Assembly: GCF_015670405.1 (NCBI RefSeq) | Contig: NZ_JADPBQ010000016.1 | Location: 19,528-83,527 of the forward strand | DNA length: 64,000 nt | Direction of reading: 5' to 3' | Source: Clostridium sp. 1001271B_151109_B4 | GTDB lineage: Bacteria; Bacillota; Clostridia; Clostridiales; Clostridiaceae | Shown here: piece by piece, positions 52,242 to 62,258 of the stretch | How the letters are laid out: every line of letters starts with the position of its first letter | Numbering within the stretch: the stretch's first letter is position 1 | Program-made: the position numbers and the translations under genes | The notes under the pieces: generated by a model | Told to the model about the DNA's origin: nothing | The model's input: only the letters and a program-made list of their open reading frames with translations | Databases searched by the model: none

Positions 52242-52416
52242 ATAGAGAAATGGTATTAATGCTCAGAAAAGCTTTGGAAAAATAGAAATGAATTTAATAG
52301 TATATACTTTAATTATAAGTATATGTGCATTATATAAGGTTATGTATTATTAGGATAATAGAAGTTAATTTTATATGATATAATATTTATTATTTGATAT
52401 ACGAAAGGAAAAGAAA

Positions 52417-52764
52417 ATGAATATACAGATATTTGGAACAAAAAAATGTAATGATACTAAGAAAGCAGAGAGATTTTTTAAAGAAAGAAGAATTCCATAT
52501 CAATTTATAGATTTAAAAGAAAAGGCTTTAAGTAAAGGTGAGCTTCAAAGCGTTAAAAAATCAGTAGGACTTGAAAATTTAATAAACAAAAATTCAAAAG
52601 ACTATAAAAAATTAAATATGGATAAAATAAGAGGGGCGGAAACAAGAGAGGATATGTTATTAAAAAATCCAACACTTTATGTAACTCCTATAGTTAGAAA
52701 TGGTAAAGAAGCAACGGTAGGAAATGCTCCAGAAACATGGAAAGAGTGGGAAAAGGCAAAATAG
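52417..52764 (+). CDS. ArsC/Spx-family protein
   Basis: The 115-residue thioredoxin-like protein begins MNIQIFGTKKCNDTKKAERF, with one redox Cys (Cys11) where Spx has CxxC and ArsC has CxT. VTPIVRNGKEATVGNAPETW matches the C-terminal anion-binding side of the ArsC-like fold. It may be an arsenate reductase-related protein or a relative of YffB; no arsenic genes are near. Confidence 0.82.
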   Translation: MNIQIFGTKKCNDTKKAERFFKERRIPYQFIDLKEKALSKGELQSVKKSVGLENLINKNSKDYKKLNMDKIRGAETREDMLLKNPTLYVTPIVRNGKEATVGNAPETWKEWEKAK

Positions 52765-52821
52765 TTACTAGATTAGAGTAGTAATAAGAAATATACTAAT
52801 TATTTACAATATAAAAAGAAT

Positions 52822-52852
52822 AGATAGATTTGCTTTCTATACAAATCTATCT
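52822..52852. terminator. Hairpin between convergent genes
   Basis: AGATAGATTTG (52822-52832) pairs with 52842-52852. A second ATCTATCTATTC copy at about 52888-52902 could compete for the same left arm. Confidence 0.55.
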
Positions 52853-52940
52853 ACTCTCCCCACTAAGTGATTTGAATCTATGCTTATATTGTACAAAATC
52901 TATCTATTCCTACTGAGTTTATGAAGTCTATAACTTAAAG

Positions 52941-52958
52941 AAACTCCATCAAGAGTTT
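52941..52958 (-). terminator. Terminator-like hairpin of the aspartokinase gene
   Basis: AAACTC (52941-52946) pairs with GAGTTT (52953-52958); the minus strand continues CTTT. The stem is short. Confidence 0.45.
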
Positions 52959-52967
52959 TAATATTAA

Positions 52968-54275
52968 CTAATTAAATGCTTTATAAATAGCATTAATTCC
53001 TTTTTCAAAGTCGTCATTTTCAATTCCAACTAAGACATTTATTTCACTTGAGCCCTGATCTATCATTCTAATATTAACATCAGCTTCAGCAAGTGCAGTA
53101 AATATTTTAGAAGCTACACCTTTAGTATAAGCCATGCCTGTGCCAACAGTAGCTATTAATGCCATATTAGGATAAACAACTACAGAGTCGGGATTACATG
53201 CCCTTTTGATTTCTTCAACAATGACTTCAGTTTTATTTTTTAAGTTAGAATCAGAAATTACTACACTTACAGTATCTATTCCTGAAGGCATATTTTCAAA
53301 AGAAACACCATTTTGTTCTAATATAGTAAGTATTTTTCTACAAAATCCTAACTCACTATTCATCATAGATTTTTCAATAGACAAAACTGTAAAGTTTTGT
53401 TTTCCAGCAACTCCAGTAATAGTGTTTTCATGCTTGGTTTCATTACTAACTATTAATGTACCATCATTTTCAGGGTCATTAGTATTTCTTATATTAATTG
53501 GAATACCAGAACTTCTTACAGGAAATACAGCTTCTTCATGAAGAACAGAAGCTCCCATGTATGATAGTTCTCTAAGTTCTCCATATGTAATAGTTTTAAT
53601 CTTTTTAGGATTATTAACTATTCTAGGATCAGCCATTAAAAATCCAGGAACGTCAGTCCAGTTTTCATAAAGTTTAGCATTTATGCTAGCAGCAACTAAT
53701 GCACCAGTTACATCAGATCCACCTCTTGAAAAAGTAACTATATCCCCATGTTGATCTGAACCATAAAATCCAGGAATAACGGCCCTTTCATGGGCTGAAA
53801 GTTTGTCTTTTAGTAAAGAATAAGTTTCCTCTAGGTTTAATGAAGCATATTTATTAAATTTAATAACATCCTTAGCATCTATAAAATCAATTCCTAAATA
53901 ATTAGCAAGGATTAAACCATTTAAATACTCACCTCTACTAGCAGCATAGTCTACAGAAGCCCCATTTTCTATATCCTTTTTTATAATTTCTAAGTGAGGA
54001 TTTAAATCGAAATTTAAATTTAATTCATTGACAATTGCGTGGTATCTTTCAGAAATTAATTTAAATACATCATCTAAGGAAATGCCGGAATTAACATGAG
54101 CATGACATAGATAAAGTAAATCAGTTACCTTAAAATCCTTAGAAAATCTTTTTCCAGGTGCTGAAGGAACTACATACTTTCTTTCAGAATTACCATCAAT
54201 TATGTTTTTTACTTTTTTAAAATGGATAGAATCTGCTAGAGAACTTCCACCAAATTTTGTTACTATAGTATTCAT
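52968..54275 (-). CDS. lysC: Aspartate kinase
   Basis: The 435-residue aspartokinase starts TIVTKFGGSSLADS, with GFYGSDQHGDIVTFSRGGSD and MADPRIV for ATP and aspartate. Two C-terminal ACT domains (about 285-350 and 370-435: SIEKSMMNSELGFCRKILTI and the NVLVGIENDDFEKGINAIYK end) suggest allosteric control. It makes aspartyl phosphate for lysine, threonine and methionine. No lysine riboswitch is visible upstream. Confidence 0.93.
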   Translation of the reverse strand: MNTIVTKFGGSSLADSIHFKKVKNIIDGNSERKYVVPSAPGKRFSKDFKVTDLLYLCHAHVNSGISLDDVFKLISERYHAIVNELNLNFDLNPHLEIIKKDIENGASVDYAASRGEYLNGLILANYLGIDFIDAKDVIKFNKYASLNLEETYSLLKDKLSAHERAVIPGFYGSDQHGDIVTFSRGGSDVTGALVAASINAKLYENWTDVPGFLMADPRIVNNPKKIKTITYGELRELSYMGASVLHEEAVFPVRSSGIPINIRNTNDPENDGTLIVSNETKHENTITGVAGKQNFTVLSIEKSMMNSELGFCRKILTILEQNGVSFENMPSGIDTVSVVISDSNLKNKTEVIVEEIKRACNPDSVVVYPNMALIATVGTGMAYTKGVASKIFTALAEADVNIRMIDQGSSEINVLVGIENDDFEKGINAIYKAFN

Positions 54276-54560
54276 TGTTTTGCCCCCTTATATTAACAAA
54301 GTTAAAAATTAACCTTACTAATTATCTTAACAAAAAATGACAAAAAACTCAACTCGAATAAATGGAAGAAAGAAAAATATTTTCCATAAAATAACACATA
54401 AATTGTTATTAAAATGACACAAATTCATAGTATAATAAAGTAGTAGACTTAAAATTTAGTATAAGATTAAAAGAACTGCATTATAAGATATTATTTTTAA
54501 TGCATTATTTTTAATGCATTGACTTAAATACATTCAAAGTTTATGGGGAGAGGGAAATAA

Positions 54561-55514
54561 ATGGACAAGTTTCTGGTTGACAGAATGCAACTTACAGTTG
54601 ATAATTACAGATTAGCTAAGGAAGAATTAAGAAATGATGGAGATATAATAAATCACTTTGCATCTTTAGTTTTTGCGCATTACGAAAAAGAAATACCAGT
54701 AGAGAGAGTTAAAGAAATAAGAAAAGATATAAAGTTAAATACACCAAGAATATCACCTTTTAGAGGAGATACTTTAAATATACTTTCGTTATTGATAGCA
54801 ACAGTTGATAAGGATAAAGAAGAACAGCTTATTCAAGATATGTATGATACTATGGAAATGTTGGAGGAAGAGGGATTCTTTTCGGGCTCATATTTAGCGT
54901 TATCAGCATTTACTATTAGTAAATATACGCAGTTAAAGGATAAAAAATATATAATATCAAAAATTAAAGAGCTATTTATTATATTAAAAGAAAAATACTC
55001 TAATATAACTAGTGAAGATGATTATTTACTTTGTACATTATGGGTTATAAATGATATTCAGGCAGATACTGTTGATGATTTTATTGAAAATATATTTGAT
55101 CATATTTCAGATTCAAATATTAGATCTAAAAATGGCGTACAAGGATTAGCAAATGCAATTATATTAAATGGATCATCAGGAGAGATGTATAGAAGTATGG
55201 AATTTATACTTCAGCTTCAAAGAAGAAATATTAAAATAGCAAATCAATTTTTACCATTGATAGGGGTTTTATCAAATTATAATCCAAGGAGAAATGTAGA
55301 TATTGTTGAAGGTGTTATAGAATATTTATGTGATGAAGAGGGAGAATATGAATATTATATAGATAAAGGATTTAGAACTATTATTGCTATAGTTATTGTA
55401 TCTTTTTGTTCAATGTCAAGTAAAAGAAGATATATTGATGAGCTTTTAGCTCAAGGTATACTTTCATTTATTAATAGTAAGAATAAAGGGATTTTTGAAG
55501 AAGTACTATATTAG
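54561..55514 (+). CDS. DUF4003 family protein
   Basis: The 317-residue cytosolic helical protein shows DUF4003 features: a PFRGDTLNILSLLIATVDKD stretch and repeated helical pairs. No catalytic motif is seen and the function is unknown. ATG follows GGGGAGAGGG. The dinB gene begins seven bases after its stop, so they are likely co-transcribed. Confidence 0.85.
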   Translation: MDKFLVDRMQLTVDNYRLAKEELRNDGDIINHFASLVFAHYEKEIPVERVKEIRKDIKLNTPRISPFRGDTLNILSLLIATVDKDKEEQLIQDMYDTMEMLEEEGFFSGSYLALSAFTISKYTQLKDKKYIISKIKELFIILKEKYSNITSEDDYLLCTLWVINDIQADTVDDFIENIFDHISDSNIRSKNGVQGLANAIILNGSSGEMYRSMEFILQLQRRNIKIANQFLPLIGVLSNYNPRRNVDIVEGVIEYLCDEEGEYEYYIDKGFRTIIAIVIVSFCSMSSKRRYIDELLAQGILSFINSKNKGIFEEVLY

Positions 55515-55521
55515 GAGGAAA

Positions 55522-56568
55522 ATGGATAAAATAATTTTGCATGTAGATATGGATGCCTTTTTTGCAGCTGTTGAGCAAGCAGATAATCCAAAATTAAAAG
55601 GTAAACCGGTAATAGTTGGAGGAGTAAGTGAAAGAGGAGTTGTTTCAACTTGCTCTTACGAAGCTAGAAAATATGGGGTTAGGTCTGCAATGCCCATTTT
55701 TATTGCTCAGAAGTTATGTCCTCATGGAATATACCTTAAAGTAAGATATTATAGATATAAAGAAATATCAAATAAGATATTTACTATATTTAAAGAGATT
55801 ACTCCGCTTGTTGAGCCACTTTCAATTGATGAAGCATTTTTAGATTTAAGTGAAAGTAAGTTTAATGACGGGTTAGAAGCAGCTCAATATATTAAAAGGA
55901 GAGTTTTTCAAGAAGTAGGATTAACTTTATCTATAGGAATATCATATAACAAATTTTTAGCAAAGCTAGCTTCTGATTGGAATAAACCAAATGGAATAAA
56001 GATTATTACAAAAGAGATGATTCCAGATGTCTTAAAACCATTACCTGTATCTAAGATTTATGGCTTAGGAGAGAAGTCGGTAAAAAAATTGAATAATATG
56101 GGAATGTTTAAAGTAGATGACTTATATGAATTACCAAAAGATTTTTTTATTGAGTATTTTGGAAAGTATGGAATTGACATATATGAAAGAATAAGAGGAA
56201 TTGATAATAGAGAAGTTAAAGTAAATCGTGATAGAAAATCCTACGGTAGAGAAAATACATTAAAATTTGATACAGAAAATAAAGAAGATATTTTATATTA
56301 TGTAAAAAGCTTTTGTTTAGAATTAAGTGAAGAATTGAAAAGAAGAAATGTATTTATTAAAACTATAACAGTTAAATATAAAACAAGCAATTTTGAAAGT
56401 CATACAAGAAGTAGAAGTTTAAATTATTATACAAATGATTTAAATACTATATATAATGTAGCACATGAAATAGTAAATGATGAGGTGTTTGAAGAGGGTA
56501 TAAGATTGATTGGAGTAACAGTATCTGGAGTAAAAGAAGAAACTGTTGAACAATTAAAGTTATTTTAA
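55522..56568 (+). CDS. dinB: DNA polymerase IV (Y family)
   Basis: The 348-residue Y-family polymerase has IILHVDMDAFFAAVE with the first metal Asp, PLSIDEAFLDLS with the second acidic pair, and the YGRENTLKF little-finger entry. It performs translesion synthesis. ATG 55522 follows AGGAGG; the longer frame from 55495 overlaps the previous gene. The C-terminal KLF ending resembles a beta-clamp-binding motif (VEQLKLF). Confidence 0.95.
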   Translation: MDKIILHVDMDAFFAAVEQADNPKLKGKPVIVGGVSERGVVSTCSYEARKYGVRSAMPIFIAQKLCPHGIYLKVRYYRYKEISNKIFTIFKEITPLVEPLSIDEAFLDLSESKFNDGLEAAQYIKRRVFQEVGLTLSIGISYNKFLAKLASDWNKPNGIKIITKEMIPDVLKPLPVSKIYGLGEKSVKKLNNMGMFKVDDLYELPKDFFIEYFGKYGIDIYERIRGIDNREVKVNRDRKSYGRENTLKFDTENKEDILYYVKSFCLELSEELKRRNVFIKTITVKYKTSNFESHTRSRSLNYYTNDLNTIYNVAHEIVNDEVFEEGIRLIGVTVSGVKEETVEQLKLF

Positions 56569-56705
56569 AATTAATGTATACTATTTGATTAAAATTTAGA
56601 AATAATATATACGATTTTAGAAAAAAACTTTCCAATCTGTAGTACATCAATTATAATATATAGGGGCTACTTAAGAAAAATTTCAAAATAAATGGAGGTA
56701 TTATA

Positions 56706-57380
56706 ATGGATAAGGCACAAATAGCTAGAATGATTGACCACACAATATTAAAAGCAGAAGCAACTGAAAAGGAAGTTTTAAAACTTTGTAAAGAAGCAGT
56801 TGAGTATAATTTTGCTTCAGTTTGTATAAATCCATCAATGGTTCCTGTTGCAGCAACTGCTTTAGAAGGAACTGACGTTGAAGTTTGTACTGTAATAGGT
56901 TTCCCTTTAGGAGCAACTACTACAGAAGTTAAAGCCTTTGAAACAAAAGATGTTATTGAAAAGGGTGCTACAGAAGTAGATATGGTTATAAACGTAGGAA
57001 AACTAAAGGAAAGAGATTTAGAATACGTTAAAAATGATATTAAGGCAGTTGTTGAAGCAGCTAAAGGAAAGGCACTTACTAAGGTAATAATAGAAACTTG
57101 TCTTTTAACTGATGAGGAAAAGGTTATTGCATGTGAATTATCAAAAGAAGCTGGAGCTGATTTTGTTAAGACATCTACTGGATTCTCAACAGGAGGAGCA
57201 ACAGCAGCAGATATTAAGCTTATGAGAGAAACTGTTGGTGCTGATATGGGGGTTAAAGCATCTGGTGGAGTTAGAAGCAGAGAAGATGCTTTAGAAATGA
57301 TTGAAAATGGTGCTACAAGAATAGGGGCATCAGCTTCGATTGCTATATGTGAAGGAACAAAATCAAATTCAAATTATTAA
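56706..57380 (+). CDS. deoC: Deoxyribose-phosphate aldolase
   Basis: The 224-residue class I aldolase has the Schiff-base Lys in [12 protein letters not shown] and the proton-relay Lys in VKASGGVR. It cleaves 2-deoxyribose 5-phosphate to glyceraldehyde 3-phosphate and acetaldehyde. GGAGG precedes the ATG. It is a single gene ending at a terminator. Confidence 0.96.
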   Translation: MDKAQIARMIDHTILKAEATEKEVLKLCKEAVEYNFASVCINPSMVPVAATALEGTDVEVCTVIGFPLGATTTEVKAFETKDVIEKGATEVDMVINVGKLKERDLEYVKNDIKAVVEAAKGKALTKVIIETCLLTDEEKVIACELSKEAGADFVKTSTGFSTGGATAADIKLMRETVGADMGVKASGGVRSREDALEMIENGATRIGASASIAICEGTKSNSNY

Positions 57381-57392
57381 TATAAAATTAAT

Positions 57393-57423
57393 AAAAAGGA
57401 AGCATATATTTGCTTCCTTTTTA
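57393..57423 (+). terminator. Rho-independent terminator
   Basis: AAAAAGGAAGCA (57393-57404) pairs with 57411-57422 and ends in T. Confidence 0.88.
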
Positions 57424-57505
57424 TTATATTTAAAAATATATCAAAAAAATTAAAATTTATAGCTTAAATTAATTATATAAGAATATTAATATAATATATA
57501 TCATT

Positions 57506-57549
57506 CTAAGGAAGGCGAAACTATTTAAATTAATAGTTTATGGCCTTAG
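57506..57549 (+). promoter_or_regulatory. Leader hairpin directly before the lon-like ribosome site
   Basis: CTAAGG (57506-57511) pairs with CCTTAG (57544-57549) and AAACTATT (57518-57525) with AATAGTTT (57532-57539), forming a two-part hairpin that ends one base before GGGAGG. It might influence translation or mRNA stability. Confidence 0.5.
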
Positions 57550-57559
57550 TGGGAGGGTT

Positions 57560-59863
57560 ATGAAAAGAGAGTTAGCTCCATCAGAAATAAAATTCAATAT
57601 ACCATTAGCAGAAAGCAAATTTGAAGAAAATACAAAAGGCATTAAAGAGTTTGATAAAGCGTATAAAAAAATAGAAAGGGCAATAACTATAGATAAAGAG
57701 GGATATAATCTTTATTTAATAGACACCTTTTCAAAAGATAAATTAAAGGATTTAACTTCCTTTATTGAAAATACGTATAAAGATTTAGAAGCACCTAGGG
57801 ATATATGTTATGTTACATTAGAAGATATCAATAAGCCAGAAGCAATATTTGTTGCAAATGGTAAAGGGAATAAATTAAAGGAAACAGTTGATGAGATTAA
57901 AAATTCTTATTTAGAAGTTGTAGATGATTTTTATGGTGATTCTAGCAATGATGAAAAGGACTATTTAGTTGAAGATATACAAAATAGAAGAAATAATTAT
58001 TTAGATGAATTAACTAAAATGGCAAAAGAAGAAGGATTTGAAGTTAAGGCAACAACAAAGGGATTTGCATTTATACCACTAAGTGGTGATGAAGCCATGA
58101 GTGAAAAGGAATATGACAATTTAGAAACTGAAAATAAAAATGTTATAGTTACTAAAGCAGGTACATTAAAAAGAAAAGCAGAGACTATTTTAGAAGAACT
58201 TAAGGATATTGAAGTAAAATCTATTAAAAAATTAAAAAAGATATATTCTAAGTTTTTAGCCACACAAATGGAAGAGGAAAAAGATGAGGCTCTTTTAGAA
58301 TTCATAACAGATGATGATTCTTATGAATATCTAGAAAGACTGTTTACATGTATTGAAGAAGATTTAATTGATTGCTATACAATGAGTATAGAAGAGGATG
58401 AAAATCAAATATATGAAATTTTAAACAAATATGATGTAAGAGTTATTGTAGATAATACTAATAATAGCTCACCACCAGTTATTTACGAAGAAGATCCTAA
58501 TTTAAATAATTTAATTGGATTAATAGAGTACGAAAATCATAACGGAATGTATACAACAAATATTTCGTTGATTAGTGCAGGATCTATATTGAAGGCAAAT
58601 GGAGGATGTCTTATTATAAGATTAAACTCACTAGCTGTTAATAATTTAAGTTATTATTATTTAAAGAAAATATTAATTTCTAATAAGGTTTCTTTTGATA
58701 CTAACAAGAGTTATTTAGACTTTATTAATATTAATGGATTAAAGCCACAATCAATTCCAGTTAAAGTGAAAGTAATTTTAATTGGTGATTATGAAACTTA
58801 TGATATTTTGTACAACTCAGATGAAGACTTTAAAAAGTTATTTCCTCTAAGAGCTGAATTTTCTCCAGTAGTTAAAGTTAATGAAGATTCAATTGCTGGA
58901 GTAAAGAAAATAATAGAGAAGAAGCTTAGAAAGAATGAACTATTTAATCTTAGTGATGATGGTATGAAAGAAATTTTGAAATATTTATGTAGAAAGAGTA
59001 GTAGCAGAAAGAGAATTCTTGCAGAAGAGGATGATATTGATAAACTATTAGTTTTATCAAATAATCATGCTAGAGAAGAAAAAAGAATGGAAATATCAAA
59101 AGATGATATACTTGCAGTTGCATATGAACAGGAATTAATCGAAGAAGAATTTATGAGTATGTATGAAGATAATAAAATTGTTATAGAAGTTGATGGAAGA
59201 AAAGTTGGTGCCATTAATGGATTAGCGGTTTTAGATAATGGATATTGTACATTTGGTAAACCAATGAGAATTACTTGTGTGGCGTATAAGGGGATGGGAA
59301 GAATATTTGATATACAAAAGGAAAGTAATTTAAGTGGTAAAATTCATGAGAAATCAATAAGTATATTAAAGGGGTTATTAACAAATCTTTTAAATCCTTA
59401 TGAGAATATTCCTGTAGATTTTCATTTAAGTTTTGAACAAACTTATGGAATGGTAGAAGGAGATAGTGCATCTGTTGCAGAGATTATTTCTATATTATCA
59501 GCCTTAAGTAAAAAAGGAATCAAACAAAATATTGCAGTTACTGGATCAATTAATCAGTTTGGTGATGTCCAACCTATTGGTGGGGTAAACGAAAAAATTG
59601 AAGGGTTTTTCAAAGTTTGCAGTATTTTAGACACATTTGAAGGTAAGGGAGTTTTGATTCCGGAGGCCAATAAGGATGAACTAATATTAAAAGAAGAGGT
59701 AGAAGAAGCAATTATTAATGGTAAATTCCATATTTACACTATGAATAATTTAAATGATGCAATAGAAATGCTTCTTTTATCAGACAATGAAGGTATTGAT
59801 GATTTTTATGTTAATTTACAAACAGAAATTGATAAATATAAAGAGAAAGAAGATAGTAAGTAG
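57560..59863 (+). CDS. Lon-related protease (AAA_32/S16 type) without a recognisable Walker A
   Basis: In 767 residues, the C-terminal S16 protease domain has the Ser-Lys dyad: Ser636 in EGDSAS and Lys679 in GGVNEKIEG. The N-terminal half matches AAA_32-type Lon relatives (ANGGCLIIRLNSLAVNNLSY, KRILAEEDDIDKLLVLSNNH). The place where GxxGxGKT normally follows GYNLYL reads IDTFSKDKLKDL, so ATP binding there is doubtful. It probably degrades selected proteins in the cytosol. GGGAGGG precedes the ATG. Confidence 0.87.
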   Translation: MKRELAPSEIKFNIPLAESKFEENTKGIKEFDKAYKKIERAITIDKEGYNLYLIDTFSKDKLKDLTSFIENTYKDLEAPRDICYVTLEDINKPEAIFVANGKGNKLKETVDEIKNSYLEVVDDFYGDSSNDEKDYLVEDIQNRRNNYLDELTKMAKEEGFEVKATTKGFAFIPLSGDEAMSEKEYDNLETENKNVIVTKAGTLKRKAETILEELKDIEVKSIKKLKKIYSKFLATQMEEEKDEALLEFITDDDSYEYLERLFTCIEEDLIDCYTMSIEEDENQIYEILNKYDVRVIVDNTNNSSPPVIYEEDPNLNNLIGLIEYENHNGMYTTNISLISAGSILKANGGCLIIRLNSLAVNNLSYYYLKKILISNKVSFDTNKSYLDFININGLKPQSIPVKVKVILIGDYETYDILYNSDEDFKKLFPLRAEFSPVVKVNEDSIAGVKKIIEKKLRKNELFNLSDDGMKEILKYLCRKSSSRKRILAEEDDIDKLLVLSNNHAREEKRMEISKDDILAVAYEQELIEEEFMSMYEDNKIVIEVDGRKVGAINGLAVLDNGYCTFGKPMRITCVAYKGMGRIFDIQKESNLSGKIHEKSISILKGLLTNLLNPYENIPVDFHLSFEQTYGMVEGDSASVAEIISILSALSKKGIKQNIAVTGSINQFGDVQPIGGVNEKIEGFFKVCSILDTFEGKGVLIPEANKDELILKEEVEEAIINGKFHIYTMNNLNDAIEMLLLSDNEGIDDFYVNLQTEIDKYKEKEDSK

Positions 59864-59869
59864 TGTAAT

Positions 59870-59900
59870 AATAAAGTCGGTTGTAAGCCGACTTTATTAT
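59870..59900 (+). terminator. Rho-independent terminator
   Basis: AATAAAGTCGG (59870-59880) pairs with 59888-59898 and is followed by ATTTGG; the T tract is short. Confidence 0.72.
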
Positions 59901-60062
59901 TTGGTCAGGGTTTTAGGAGAATGAAGTAAATATTAAAAAGGTAATTCCATAAAAAGGTAAAAAGCCATTGACTACAAAATGAATATTATGTTAAAATTAT
60001 GGAAAAAGAAGGAAGAGATGGGAGGTATAAGCTCTAAATATTTATCTTTAGAGTTAATTTTT

Positions 60063-60398
60063 ATGTTTTTGAAATTTAATAAAATTAATGATAAACTAGT
60101 AGTTACACTTGTTGGTGAATTAGATCATCATAGTGCTGAAGAAGTTAGAGTTAAGATAGATGATAGAATAGAAAGAGACAATATCAAAAAGGTTATTATG
60201 GACTTTAAAGAAGTTACTTTTATGGATAGCTCAGGTATTGGTGTTGTTATAGGAAGACTTAAGAAGGTACAAAATAGGGATGGAAAAGTATGTATAATCA
60301 ATGTAAATAAAAGAGTTGATAAGGTATTTACACTTTCAGGACTTTATAAAATAATTACTGTTTATAATAATGTGGATGAAGCGCTTGAGAGTATTTAA
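60063..60398 (+). CDS. spoIIAA: Anti-sigma F factor antagonist SpoIIAA
   Basis: The 111-residue STAS protein begins [20 protein letters not shown]; the phosphorylated Ser lies in [12 protein letters not shown]. Dephosphorylated SpoIIAA binds SpoIIAB and frees sigma F in the forespore. ATG 60063 gives the family length; an in-frame ATG at 59979 would add 28 foreign residues. An AAAGGTAAA / AATGAATAT pair near 59953-59986 recalls a sigma-H promoter, but the spacing is about four bases too long. It is first of a three-gene operon. Confidence 0.93.
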   Translation: MFLKFNKINDKLVVTLVGELDHHSAEEVRVKIDDRIERDNIKKVIMDFKEVTFMDSSGIGVVIGRLKKVQNRDGKVCIINVNKRVDKVFTLSGLYKIITVYNNVDEALESI

Positions 60399-60414
60399 TG
60401 GAGGGATTAAAAAT

Positions 60415-60837
60415 ATGGAAGAAAATAGAGTATGTATAGAATTTGAAAGTAGGTCTCAAAATGAGGGTTTTGCCAGAGTTGCTGTATCAGCTTTTGTTTC
60501 TCAATTAGATCCAACTATAGAAGAAATAGCAGATGTTAAGACGGCGGTATCAGAGGCTGTAACTAATTCTATTATTCATGGTTATGAAAATGATAAAAAG
60601 GGTATAATTAAAATAGAATCTACAATTTATGGAAAAGAAGTAACGATTACGGTAAAAGATTACGGAAGAGGAATAGATAATATTGATCAGGCAAGGGAAC
60701 CCCTTTATACTTCAAGACCAGACCTTGAAAGATCAGGAATGGGATTTACAGTAATGGAAAGTTTTATGGATACTTTAGAGGTTGAAAGTGAAAAGGGAAA
60801 GGGAACTAAAATTACAATGACAAAAAAATTTAGTTAA
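60415..60837 (+). CDS. spoIIAB: Anti-sigma F factor SpoIIAB
   Basis: The 140-residue GHKL kinase has an N box [14 protein letters not shown]1 VKDYGRGI and G2 [12 protein letters not shown]. It binds and inhibits sigma F and phosphorylates SpoIIAA. ATG 60415 follows GGAGGG; upstream in-frame starts would overlap spoIIAA. It lies between spoIIAA and sigF as in other spore formers. Confidence 0.96.
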   Translation: MEENRVCIEFESRSQNEGFARVAVSAFVSQLDPTIEEIADVKTAVSEAVTNSIIHGYENDKKGIIKIESTIYGKEVTITVKDYGRGIDNIDQAREPLYTSRPDLERSGMGFTVMESFMDTLEVESEKGKGTKITMTKKFS

Positions 60838-60854
60838 CATGTTAGGGGAGATTT

Positions 60855-61613
60855 ATGGAAAAGGGTGAAGTAAAAAGAGAAAGAGTAAGCTATGAGGAAA
60901 ATTCACAGTTATTACCTTTAGCTAAAGCTGGTGATACAAATGCCATGAACAAGCTCATAGAAGCTAATTTGCCTTTGGTGACCTCTATAAGTAAAAAATT
61001 TATGAATAGAGGTTATGAATATGAGGATATTTATCAAATTGGATGTATGGGGCTTGTTAAGGCTATAAAAAACTTTGATGATAAATATAATGTTAAATTT
61101 TCAACTTATGCTGTTCCTATGATAATTGGTGAAATAAAGAGATTTATTAGAGATGATGGAATAATAAAGGTTAGTAGAAATGTAAAAAGTTTAGCTAAAA
61201 AACTTCATTTTGATAAAGAAGCTTTAACTAAAAAATTAAATAGGGACCCTACAATTGAGGAATTAGCTGAATTCTCTGAAATGAATAAGGAAGAAATATT
61301 ATTTGCATTAGAATCTTCTGCAAGTATGCAATATCTTTATGAAGTAATTCATCAAGATGATGGTTCTCCAGTATTGTTAATTGATAAGCTAAGTGAAAGT
61401 GCAGTTGAAGATAAAAATATTACTGAAAAAATTGCTTTAAAAGAAGCTTTAAGAAGTTTAGATACGAAATCGAGACAAATAATAGTGCTTAGATACTTTA
61501 AGGATAAGACACAAGTACAGGTAGCAAAGATGTTAGGTATAAGTCAAGTTCAAGTTTCGAGGATTGAAAAGAAAGTATTACAAGAAATGAAAAAACACTT
61601 AGATGAAGGATGA
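60855..61613 (+). CDS. sigF: RNA polymerase sigma-F factor
   Basis: The 252-residue sigma-70 family factor has region 2 at about 30-95 (YEDIYQIGCMGLVKAIKNFD, FSTYAVPMIIGEIKRFIRDD), region 3 at about 110-160, and region 4 HTH at about 205-248 (RQIIVLRYFKDKTQVQVAKM, LGISQVQVSRIEKKVL). It drives early forespore transcription. It is the last gene of spoIIA and is followed by a strong terminator. Confidence 0.96.
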   Translation: MEKGEVKRERVSYEENSQLLPLAKAGDTNAMNKLIEANLPLVTSISKKFMNRGYEYEDIYQIGCMGLVKAIKNFDDKYNVKFSTYAVPMIIGEIKRFIRDDGIIKVSRNVKSLAKKLHFDKEALTKKLNRDPTIEELAEFSEMNKEEILFALESSASMQYLYEVIHQDDGSPVLLIDKLSESAVEDKNITEKIALKEALRSLDTKSRQIIVLRYFKDKTQVQVAKMLGISQVQVSRIEKKVLQEMKKHLDEG

Positions 61614-61651
61614 ACAAATGAAAATGAATAATATAAAAGTAAATAAAATAT

Positions 61652-61697
61652 AAAATAATCTATATTAAATAATAATTTATTTAATATAGATTATTTT
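61652..61697 (+). terminator. Strong terminator of the spoIIA operon
   Basis: A perfect 19-base stem (61652-61670 with 61679-61697) is followed by a T run. Confidence 0.88.
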
Positions 61698-61765
61698 TTT
61701 GTAATTTAATTTTGCTTTAGAGGAATACTATACATATTCAATAAAATATACAAGGAGATATTCTT

Positions 61766-62242
61766 ATGAGTAAAAGAGCACAAAAAGAGGAAAAAATATT
61801 ACAAGAATTTCAAACAATTTCTAAGGAGATGGCTCCTAAACCAAAGTATTTTAAGAATATTATTTTGGCATTTATAGTTGGTGGCATTATTTGTACTATA
61901 GGACAATTTATTTTAAATATGCTATTGAAGTTTGGCGTGGATGAAGAGGCTGCAAAGCAATGGTTACCAATAATAATGATATTTATAGGAGCATTATTAA
62001 CCGGATTTGGGGTATATGATAAAATTGCATCTTTTGCAGGAGCCGGAACAGTAGTACCAATTACAGGATTTTCAAATGCAGTAGTTTCTCCAGCAATAGA
62101 ATTTAAAAAAGAAGGCTTTGTATTTGGAGTTGCAGCAAAGATGTTTACAATTGCAGGTCCAGTTCTTGTCTATGGTATAGGAACATCAGTAATTATTGGA
62201 CTTATTTATTATGTTCTTGGTTTATTAGGAATTATTCAATAG
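61766..62242 (+). CDS. spoVAC: Stage V sporulation protein AC
   Basis: The 158-residue membrane protein has four helices and the SpoVA signature GFGVYDKIASFAGAGTVVPITGFSN (shared by AC and AE). SpoVAC forms part of the inner-membrane channel for Ca-dipicolinate in spores. AAGGAG precedes the ATG. It is first of a three-gene operon whose expression in the forespore (sigma G) is expected from the family; no promoter could be fixed. Confidence 0.95.
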   Translation: MSKRAQKEEKILQEFQTISKEMAPKPKYFKNIILAFIVGGIICTIGQFILNMLLKFGVDEEAAKQWLPIIMIFIGALLTGFGVYDKIASFAGAGTVVPITGFSNAVVSPAIEFKKEGFVFGVAAKMFTIAGPVLVYGIGTSVIIGLIYYVLGLLGIIQ

Positions 62243-62258
62243 GGAGGTATGTAGAGTT

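Larger units (their letters stand above)
51903..52416. other. Intergenic region with terminator and decayed coding frame
   Basis: After the terminator at 51941-51988 lies a broken frame (52002-52241), then AT-rich DNA up to the ArsC-like gene, whose ribosome site is AAAGGAAAAG. No other gene is supported. Confidence 0.5.

Noticed and set aside
54276..54560. Lysine riboswitch upstream of aspartokinase
   Set aside because: The leader is short and AT-rich and shows none of the multi-stem structure expected.
59953..59986. Sigma-H promoter of spoIIA
   Set aside because: AAAGGTAAA and AATGAATAT resemble the two boxes, but the spacing is about four bases too long; not listed as a promoter.
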